Shown: positions 56,293 through 64,000 of the stretch, one piece after another
Layout of the letters: each line of letters begins with the position of its first letter
How positions within the stretch are numbered: position 1 is the first letter of the stretch
Origin: Ashinkailepas kermadecensis
Taxonomy: Eukaryota; Arthropoda; Thecostraca; Neolepadidae
Direction of reading: 5' to 3'
Assembly: GCA_034440615.1 (NCBI GenBank)
Contig: JAOTOM010004327.1
Coordinates: 62,001 to 126,000 of the forward strand
Length of the DNA: 64,000 nucleotides
Program-made: the position numbers and the translations under genes
The notes under the pieces: model-generated
What the model saw: the letters and a program-made list of their open reading frames with translations, nothing else
The model's database searches: none
Told to the model about the DNA's origin: nothing

Positions 56293-57324
56293 TGATGCTG
56301 TGCTTTGGTCTGCTGTCGACTGAGTTCTGCTGAAAGCTGAAATCGACGCGTTTTTGCATTGCGTGAATTGTGCGCCCCGGAGCAGTGCAAAGGAAGCCGT
56401 AATAATCCCAGTCAGATGTCCTGCCGCCTATCTGACCAGTGACAGATTAGGTCAGGTTAGGTCAGATCAGGACAGACAGGCTAGGTCAGGATTAAACACC
56501 AAAAATACACAAAAATACATTTTCCTCCTGCAAGTCTTTCGGTTGTTGCTTTGAGCCGTCATCTACCATCGCCGCTGCACCGTGAAGTCATGCTCACTGG
56601 TGTTGGTGCACGACCGGATCTTTTCCCGGGGTGAGTTTGGCGAGCTTTGCTTGTAAAAGCGACATTCACCAAAGTATGTTTTCATCTAAAACAGTTGTTC
56701 CTTTACGGGAAGCCAAGCCAGTTGGCAGGATTTTACCACATATTTGTTGCTGGATTAGTGTTATTCGTGATCTAGTCATTTAACAACACAACGGTGTTAT
56801 TAAAGTGACCAGAATATCCAAAGCAATCTGGCCAAAACAATCAGAGTGTTATGAAAGCAGAACGTGGCATTCCGCTGCTGTATTCCTGCAACTGGCGTGG
56901 GTGTCCAACGCACTATCCGCGCCTATAAATGGTTGAATCCTGAATTCCAGGGAAATTCACGTGACCATCTGAAAAGGTGACTGTGTCAGTATATTGACGG
57001 TGCGTTAAAGTCGTGCGTAACTACACATTATCTTGGCGGAGGAGTAAAGTAAATCTAACAACACTAAACATCCGGGGGATGTCCCCTGCCCAGCCCCCGT
57101 CTTCAGCATCTAAACGCCGCATACACTATAACTTAAGGCTTCCTTAACGTAAATGTACACTTGCCTTAGACTTGCTTGCAAAACCCAGCCGCTTTAAAGG
57201 CGGCGCAAATCACCTCTATGGTGTGGCACGCCTCTGAACTCACTCTCCCCTCCGTAGATATCGTAGATATTCTACGTAGGTGCGTTTTAATTTGTTCTGC
57301 GTACTTTTTTGTTACACCGACAAC
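56293..57324. other. unique sequence
   Basis: No gene was recognised. A GGTTAGGTCAGATCAGGACAG patch lies at 56455-56475. Confidence 0.3.
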
Positions 57325-57645
57325 TGATGTCCGGCTGTCCGTTCTACCTGGTGTCCGGCTGGCAATTATACCGGGTGTCCGGCTGGCAATTCTACCTGAT
57401 GTCCAGCTGGCCAGTCTGCCGGTTATCCGGCCGGCCAGTCTGCCGGATGTCCGGCTGTACAATCTGTCGGATGTCCGGCTGGTCATTCTACCTGATGTAC
57501 GGCTGGCCAGTCTGCCGGATGTCCGGCTGGACAATCTGCCGGATGTCCGACTGGTCATTCTACCCGATGTCCGGCTGGACAATCTGCCGGATGTACGACT
57601 GGTCATTCTACCTGATGTACGGCTGGCCAGTCCACCGGATGCCAG
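57325..57645 (+). repeat. 24-bp minisatellite, about 13 copies
   Basis: The unit is GATGTCCGGCTGGCCAGTCT plus GCCG, alternating with GTCATTCTACCT and GACAATCTGCCG endings. It encodes 8-aa LPDVRLAS-type repeats on plus. Confidence 0.95.
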
Positions 57646-58315
57646 GAGACTGCCGGTCGAGCACCTTTGGCAGCATCTTCACACGAGTTGTTGCCTATTG
57701 TGCTGCATTATATTACGCAACCCAGGTTAACATCCATACAAGTGCTATTCCGCACCGTTGTCAAGGAATGTGTAAAAGTGACAATAGTAGCGACGGACGT
57801 AAAAGTGACAATAGTAGCGAACGGACACTCAGTAGTGCGACTAAAAAGCGCACACACATCGGCCGAGTAGGCTGCGCAGAATGACCTGAAGTGGACAGCG
57901 GACCACTTCGGTGATCGAGTGATCTCCCGGAAGATGAAGAAACCTTGGTCACCTCACTCCGCAGACTGAACACGCATGGACATGGATTTCCCCTTGCGCG
58001 AGTACCTAACGGGTCAGGGCTACTGGAAGGTCCTGCCGAGTCCTCGGGAGCTCAGAAAGCGATCAGCGCAGCTGTGAGGCGCGTGCCAACAGGGATGTGC
58101 CGCCGCGACCCGAAGGCCGCGTAGAAACGAGCCCAACCCTGCCTCGCCCGAAATGAAGTAATTCCAAAGTATATATCACGTCTTGAGACAAGTGTGTATG
58201 ACAAAAAAGTGCGCTCTATCATGTCTTTCGGATCGTGTGTCTTTAAATTGTGTGCGATACATAATTGATGAATGGAACGCAATTGAGATATTTTTGCTGT
58301 TTCGACCACCCAGTA
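57646..58315. other. unique sequence next to LINE remnant
   Basis: A near-duplicate GTAAAAGTGACAATAGTAGC occurs twice (57771 and 57799). No gene was recognised. The minus frame from the LINE remnant runs on to 58052 but without recognised RT motifs. Confidence 0.3.
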
Positions 58316-58570
58316 CGAAATCGGTCGGAATTTCGATGGGTCGCTTTGGCCGGAACTTTTCGGCAAAGCTGTAATCAGTGCATGCTTCCACCGTTGAGGC
58401 ATTCGTCCTGTACACAAACTATAATTTGCGATATCAAACAGAACATGCCCTGGTCCTTCGAGACACTTGTGTAAACGGGTGTCATCAGCACCAGCTGATT
58501 TAGACGATTTCATGCTTGCATCACGATGCCGAGGACGTTCCAAGGTCACCGGAGGAACACGAAAGTGGAA
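58316..58570 (-). pseudogene. LINE reverse-transcriptase remnant
   Basis: Within a 320-aa minus frame, residues 149-233 read as the start of a non-LTR reverse-transcriptase domain: an FxVPPVT approach, KSSKSAGADD, then a helix ending GRMPQRWKHALITALPK and SDPSKFRPIS. That order (K.aGpD..p, WK.a.i.PipK, .RPIs) is diagnostic of LINE RTs. Residues after RPIS no longer match cleanly, indicating frameshift or decay, and no YxDD catalytic box or endonuclease is seen. The N-terminal part of the frame is minisatellite read-through. The clade is not assignable by eye. Confidence 0.65.
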
Positions 58571-58889
58571 GCCGACCACACGGTGCAATATAGCAGGCAT
58601 ATACCGGCAGGCCGACGCAGCTGTGACCACAGCTGTCGCACTGACACCGACAAGCACCGGCCAAGTACACCGGATGTGCACGTGATGTTTGTTGCGTCGT
58701 TTGTTTTTGCGGATGCTCGGCTTCATGCAGTGCCGCATACCAGGAGGGAGGGGCAGCGTCAGCAGTTCGATCAGTGATGTCATGCTCACACTGGCGTCTG
58801 GTGGTAGCACACGACTGTTTGTTGGCTGTATGTTCTGTATGTATGTCGGTCGCCGGCGGCCAGTGCCACGCAATGCCGGGACATCAGAA

Positions 58890-59490
58890 GACCGCTCGTC
58901 AGTCTGATACACGAGGAGCACAGGTGTCCGAGTTTTGATGCACGCGGAGCACGGGTATTCGAGTTCTGATACACGAGAAGCACAGGTGTTCGAGTTCTGA
59001 TACACGCGGAACACAGGTGTTCAAGTTCTGATACACGCGGAGCACAGGTGTTCAAGTTCTGATACACGCGGATCACCGGTGTTCGAGTTCTGATACACTC
59101 GGATCACGGGTGTTGGAGTTCTGATACACAAGGAGCACAGGTGTTGGAGTTCTGATACACGAGGAGCACGGGTGTTCGAGTTCTGATACATGAGGAGCAC
59201 GGGTGTTCTAGTTCTGATGCACGCGGAGCACAGGTGTTCGAGTTCTGATACACGAGGAGCACAGGTGTTCGAGTTCTGATACACGCGTAACACAGGTGTT
59301 CAAGTTCTGATACACGCGGAGCACAGGTGTTCAAGTTCTGATACACGCGGATCACCGGTGTTCGAGTTCTGATACATCCGGATCACGGGTGTTCGAGTTC
59401 TGATACACAAGGAGCACAGGTGTTCGAGTTCTGATACACGAGGAGCACATGTGTTCGAGTTCTGATACACGAGGAGCACGGGTGTTCGGA
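58890..59490 (+). repeat. 31-bp minisatellite with higher-order structure, about 19 copies
   Basis: The unit contains TGTTCGAGTTCTGATACACG and AGGAGCACAGG, with 31-bp spacing (58987 to 59018). A run of variant units (CAAGTTCT, GCGGATCACCGG, CGGATCACGG) at 59010-59115 recurs at 59289-59395, offset about 279 bp (nine units). Minus frames of 73-96 aa are read-through. Confidence 0.95.
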
Positions 59491-60227
59491 AGTCTGGAAA
59501 CATTGCAGGTGCAACCGCATCAAGAAGTGCAGTACATATGGACGCAAACATGTCTCATTTATGTTCAGTTGTCTTTTCCAGGAATGCCGCATTCCAGTTG
59601 CCAAACGCTGAGCCGCAATGGCCGCATTAAGACATTAAAGATAGGTATTCAGACGATACGCAACCAACACCGGCTTACGCGTCATCCTAGTTATTTGTAC
59701 AATTATTATAAATAAGTCGTGTGGAATGTATTGACGGTGAGTCGCTCCACTACGCACAACAGACGTACAATCCCTGACATCGCCAATATCGAGAAGGGAC
59801 AGCGCGTATGCTGCATGTCGAAAGGACAGTGTTGCAAGCACGCAGTTCGTATGCGGTGAGAAACCGTCTGATGCGGTGTTCGCTTGTCACATGCGCGGAG
59901 GTAAGCTGGTTGGAATTCTGGTCGCCTACTGGAGCAACCATGACAGGACATTCTTCGAGCACGTGCTGTGTCTGGTATTCCAGACCGTCTAAATCCGATA
60001 CGATCTGTCCCACGGTATTAGATGGATGTTGGTATGACAAGCCAAGCGTCAAGGACCACCTGAGTTACAGCGAATTTCTACCCAGATTATCTCCAACTTA
60101 GAAGATCAACCGCACGGGTGTGGCGTGCAGGTACGGCCATGCCAGCTCGCCCACCTGGTGGCGGGCTGGAATTCGGTCGGTCGCGTCGGTGGAGTGTCCG
60201 GTGGTCACCGGACATGGGGGACATGCA
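59491..60227. other. unique sequence
   Basis: No gene or repeat was recognised. A 100-aa minus frame (59750-60052) has no known domain. Confidence 0.3.
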
Positions 60228-60520
60228 TAGGCGCACCGGAGGGGGGGCCCGGGCTCCCCCCCATGAGACCAAAGTGCCCTTTGGCCTCTTTGACCGAAAA
60301 GTGCCCTCTTGGCCGGAATGTCCCAAATTTAGCCCAAAAATCACCTGCCTTATGTGCCCCGCCTGTGCCAAAGGTTCCCTTTGGGCCCAAAACTGCCCTT
60401 TTGGCCTAAAAATGACATTCCCCTGTGCCCTTTCCTGTCCTATGCCTGTCCCAATTAGGTGCCCTTTTGATCTAAAAGTGCCCTGTGCCCTGCCCTGTAC
60501 CCTGCCCTGTGCCTTGTGCA
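60228..60520 (+). repeat. degenerate GTGCCCTTTTGG-type repeat
   Basis: Begins with GGGGGGGCCCGGGCTCCCCC (a hairpin) and continues with many GTGCCCT and TTTGGCC words at irregular 20-30-bp spacing, then (CCCTGTGCC)n at about 60478-60520. It looks like an old, low-complexity dispersed repeat. A related GTGCCCTTTT sequence appears at 60755-60785. Confidence 0.6.
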
Positions 60521-60674
60521 GGGCAGTTCGTGTCAGCTGTTATCATCCTTTCCAGAAATCCACATCCTGCGTACTTTTACATCAAAGGTAAGCGGGCAAC
60601 CTTCATCTCACGACATAATGCATGCAGGCTGCATGTTTTTGGAAATATTATTGTAAATACAAGGGTTCGGTGCT

Positions 60675-60832
60675 ATAACATATAACGTGTCCCATGGAAA
60701 ATTCACGCTCCCCCCCGGTCAGCAAACCTTCCAGTGTTCCCCGGGCCGCAAAGTGCCCTTTTGGAGCCGGCCAAGTGCCCTTTTCGGTCCGGGCCCCCCC
60801 CATGGAAAAATCCTGGGTGCGCGCCTGGGGAC
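60675..60832. repeat. dispersed-repeat fragment with CCCATGGAAAA words at both ends
   Basis: CCCATGGAAAATTCACG is followed by a C-run near the left, and GGGCCCCCCCCATGGAAAAA then TCCTGGGTGCGCGCCTGGGG at the right. The right-end phrase is one I recall as recurrent in many invertebrate genomes, although I cannot name the family. No coding capacity. Confidence 0.4.
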
Positions 60833-61028
60833 ATGGACGCTGATCACCGAACGCTGGGAGACATGGACGTTGGCCATCGGACGCTGGGGGATATGGACGT
60901 TGGTCACCGAATGTGGGGAGACATGGACGTTGGCAGACAGGTGTCACCGGGATATAGACGTTGGTAGACAGCCAGATGTCGCCCGGACATGGACGTTGGC
61001 AGACAGCCAGGTGTCGCTGGGACAGCGT
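60833..61028 (+). repeat. tandem repeat, units of about 31-35 bp
   Basis: Copies of GGAGACATGGACGTTGG followed by a CACCGAACGCTGG or CAGACAGCCAGGTGTCGC segment, about six in number. The motif ACATGGACGTTGGCAGACAG is shared with the array at 61505, 480 bp away. Confidence 0.9.
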
Positions 61029-61504
61029 TAAAATATTGTTTTTTCGTTAGGTATGAGATGTCGAAACGAGTCCACTAAGATATCTAAATTCCCCATGGAA
61101 ACGATGTCGTTTAGAATATGGTTTAAGTCCTTCAAACTAAATGTGGAGCCTATAGCATGCTTATATGTGCATCTTTTTCGTTTATCTTGGGAGACACCTA
61201 ATATAGGGTTAATGAGAATGATAAGAACGCCATACTATCAGCAAATTATATCAAACAGTACACCATATCATGTGTAATATCTTTACTTGAAATCGCGTTA
61301 GGTACAAGATGTTTATGTATCACAATATGTAATGGTGAGCATAAGCATGATACTTACACACAAACCACCATTAGAAACAAGGCATGTGGACTTCATAAAC
61401 ACACATCAAGAGGCACGGTGTCGATACTTCTTTGGGAAGGATGTCTCCTCATCGTTCAATAGGTGGTATATTCCACCTTATTTCACAAATAATTTATCAC
61501 TGCG
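61029..61504. other. AT-rich unique spacer between related arrays
   Basis: No gene was recognised. It separates two blocks of the same repeat family. Confidence 0.3.
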
Positions 61505-61772
61505 CTGGGACATGGACATGGACATGGACATGGACATGGACGTCACAGGCAGCCAGGTTTCGCCGGGACATGGACGTTGGCAGACGGCCAGCTGCTGTTG
61601 GGACATGGACGTTACCGGCAGCCAGGTTTCGCCGGGACATGGACGTTGGCAGACGGCCAGCTGCTGTTGGGACATGGACGTTACCGGCAGCCTGGTTTCG
61701 CCGGGACATGGACGTTGGCAGACGGCCAGCTGCTGTTGGGACATGGACGTTGGCAGACAGCGAGGTGTCGCT
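61505..61772 (+). repeat. composite 69-bp minisatellite, preceded by (ATGGAC)n
   Basis: Five ATGGAC hexamers (61509-61540) lead into three 69-bp composites. Each is made of two related halves: GGACATGGACGTTACCGGCA plus GCCAGGTTTCGCC, and GGACATGGACGTTGGCAGAC plus GGCCAGCTGCTGTTG. Spacing 61561, 61630, 61699 is 69 bp. The hexamer tract is part of the unit sequence (ACATGGAC). Confidence 0.94.
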
Positions 61773-63159
61773 GATTGTTGGCCATCGCGTTGGATCGACG
61801 CACTTCAGGAGCTGGCAGCGCTGGTACGGCAGCTCAGTGGTTCAGTTATTGGACGGTAATTGGCTCAGTCATGGCAACGGTGGTTCCCTCTGTTCCCTTC
61901 ACTTAGTGTAGACCTCCATCGGTGCGTACACCAGGTGAATACAACGTCACACTCCGCACTCATCACAACTACACAGCACATCACACTACACAGTCGTCAC
62001 AACTTCACAGCACATCATATGTGCTCGTTGTTGATGGTCCACCGCCGGTGGCCGATTTGCTCCAGTCGGATTTCAGTCGGCAGCTTTGTGCCGGCTGTCA
62101 CAGTCACGCCAAGCTTTGGCGACCTAAGGAACGGTTCATGCGACAACTGGCGGCAGGATTATTTTTCTGGGCAAGGTCAAGTCATGGTGCTACCATATCC
62201 ACGTCATGCACGACGTCGTCGTACGAGTTACCATGTACAAGTCGTACTGCCAGGTATACTTTTGTGCTTACTTAAGCCTTCTGTTCTTCTCCTTGGTTCT
62301 TTGTGTTCATGCAAGAACGCAATTGTTCTAGTCCGCGATGTCTATTACAGTACATCGAATGAGAACGAGTCGCAGCTGCTACAAATACTCCGCAGGGTCA
62401 CCATTTTAACGCTGAGTTAAGAAGTGTTTTTTTTGTCGGCTGTCATAACTTGATCATGGTTTCCTGTTAGACAAAGCGAAATTGCTAACATCAATTACAT
62501 CTGGTTCTGCTGGTCGGCCACAGTACATCTATGCTGTTACAGCTAGTGTTCTGCTGAAGCTGTACCAAATCAGTTGGATCTGCCGTGACCTGATGTGACC
62601 TTATTTGACCTCACATTTCACTTTTGATCTCTTGATATTACATAGTCATTGGCATCAAAGGAGTACTTTGTTAAATGTGGGTGGGGTTGAGTGTTGGCCT
62701 GTGTAAGCTGGATTAACATACTATCTATTCACCTATTTATATCGGAAAAACGTTTGCATACACTTCTCGGCGTCGGTGAAGTTTGTGACATTGTCTGTGA
62801 CGTGGTAGGTCACGGTAAGTAGGCTAAAGGATGCCTCGAGCTTAGAAGAACAAAGAGTATTAATTAGTAGTCGTGTATTTTTACACCTGTCGGTTAGTTC
62901 CCGAAATGATCAGCTGGAGATTCGCCCCCGCCTTGTTCCTGAGCTAATAGTAACATCTGATATCAGAGCAGGTAATTTCGAGAAGTCCATCAGTGTACGT
63001 ATTAACGATTCAATAGACCCTGCTGAAATTGCCGCCTAAATTGCCTGACCTTTGACATTGGGCTATTTCTGAGTTGGACATGGTGTATCAATTTCAAGAA
63101 TCCTTTGTAGTTCACAAACGAACCTGCACAGTTACTAGTCACAGAAACGCTGGGCTGGA
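61773..63159. other. unique sequence, no gene recognised
   Basis: A 186-aa plus frame (61860-62420) and an overlapping 117-aa frame have no recognised domain; they contain a short CACAGCACATCA repeat at 61970-62020. Confidence 0.28.
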
Positions 63160-63205
63160 TCGGCTATATATATATATAAATATTTGTGTGTGTGTGTGTG
63201 TGTCT
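63160..63205. repeat. (TA)n and (TG)n microsatellites
   Basis: TATATATATATA at about 63164-63176, then (TGTG)n at about 63184-63203. Confidence 0.93.
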
Positions 63206-63920
63206 GTATGTGTACATAGGTATATTGCACACCAAGCAATTATAAAGATGTTGAGGTAAAAATAGCTTACTCGTGAACTGCGTTTGGCAACACAGGCGTG
63301 AAATGGTCAAAGTGTAGTCCTCGAATGTCATAATTCGACTGAAATCAGGCAACTTTTACCTGACTGTTTCCACGGTTCATAAGAGTGGCACAGGGTAATA
63401 ACTCTCCAAGAAATGAGGTGCCTTCGGCTGGAAGACACTACGTTCCGAAACGACGCCGCTGCTGCTGTGATTGCACGGTGACGTATGGACAATAACCGTG
63501 TTATACATACCTTATCTGTCACCAGCGCGTCAGAATATCCAAGCTTGTCACCCGCATGGGTGGCTAAGTAGTCACCTTATGGGTGGCTAAGTAGTCACCT
63601 TATCAACCTTTTCTGGCAAGAATACGACCCAAATATGTCTGTCTCTCTGTTACCCAATACACTCGCCATGGTTCGCTCGGTGGCGTGCACTCCAGCCCTG
63701 GACGGGTCAGTTGCCGTTGCCGCAGGCGTCGGCCTCGGCGTGGTCCGGTCAGGTCTGCTATCTGCCGTCTGGAGATGATGAATTGTCGGTCCGTTTGTCA
63801 CACGTTCTGAGCCGCCCTCAGCCGCAGCCGCAGTAATTAACACGACCATCAGGCTCTCAGATAGCGCCCTCCCGCTGGCACCACCTCCCGATTCCTGGCG
63901 ATAGCTCGTGCTGACCCACA
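63206..63920. other. unique sequence
   Basis: A 20-bp phrase (GGGTGGCTAAGTAGTCACCT) is present twice at 63557-63600. No gene was recognised. The 108-aa minus frame (63595-63921) has no known domain. Confidence 0.3.
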
Positions 63921-64000
63921 TCCGGACTTATGTGCCGGCTCGGTCCTCCGATCCGGACCGATGTGCCGGTTTGGATCTCTGATCCGCACTAATGTGCTGG
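63921..64000 (+). repeat. left edge of a minisatellite of about 33 bp, cut by window end
   Basis: ATGTGCCGG.TYGG.TC.C followed by GATCCGSAC occurs twice and starts a third time at the edge. The array presumably continues outside the window. Confidence 0.7.

Overview
The window looks like a gene-poor stretch of an animal nuclear genome, probably an invertebrate and possibly an arthropod. There is no bacterial-style gene packing. It contains a decayed WD40-protein fragment resembling metazoan THOC3, a SINE with a tRNA-Val-like head, hAT-type MITE-like repeats, a LINE reverse-transcriptase remnant, a Penelope-like 3' motif and an RNase H-fold transposase-like gene of a type I recall as common in crustaceans, insects and hydrozoans. 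The species call is inference. No intact multi-exon host gene could be recognised.

Layout. The dominant feature is tandem repetition: more than 25 unrelated minisatellite arrays (units 11 to 92 bp) plus several long microsatellites. The arrays lie at about 1.5-2.3, 5.9-6.7, 10.1-11.2, 11.9-12.25, 14.1-14.7, 15.9-16.7, 21.6-22.6, 23.6-25.1, 27.7-28.2, 29.15-30.3, 32.35-32.9, 34.7-34.9, 35.8-36.3, 37.2-37.6, 43.2-43.7, 47.0-47.7, 53.3-53.9, 57.3-57.6, 58.9-59.5, 60.8-61.0 and 61.5-61.8 kb, and one begins at the right edge. Long microsatellites are (CCG)n at 3.2 kb, a compound polypurine tract at 18.3-18.8 kb, (GACA)n at 20.9-21.2 kb and (CCGAC)n at 55.3-55.5 kb. Most long open frames are these arrays read through, not genes. 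Between them lie CpG-rich islands (3.2-3.7, 7.5-8.1, 19.7-20.9, 21.3-21.5, 23.0-23.6, 35.0-35.3, 44.6-45.6 and 46.4-47.0 kb), which may be cis-regulatory, and AT-richer sequence with nothing recognisable (notably 48-52.9 and 61.8-63.9 kb).

Genes. The best coding locus is on the minus strand at 38.7-40.9 kb: a 207-aa ORF followed, in the +1 frame with a short overlap, by a 540-aa ORF with a D-D-E RNase H-like pattern. The two look like one transposase-like gene split by a frameshift, and a good splice acceptor lies upstream of the first ATG. A THOC3-like remnant with several frameshifts lies at 4.15-4.56 kb, minus strand.

Mobile elements and duplications. A 163-bp SINE sits inside a 33-bp minisatellite with a 13-bp target-site duplication. 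Two 265-bp hAT-like MITE copies lie at 5.1 and 27.5 kb. A 197-bp module occurs twice in inverted orientation with only two mismatches (29.98 and 31.90 kb), one copy inside a minisatellite. A LINE reverse-transcriptase remnant is at 58.3-58.6 kb, and a hammerhead-ribozyme-like core typical of Penelope-like elements is at 53.11 kb. I see no operon, pathway or defence system; the interest lies in repeat architecture and nested insertions.
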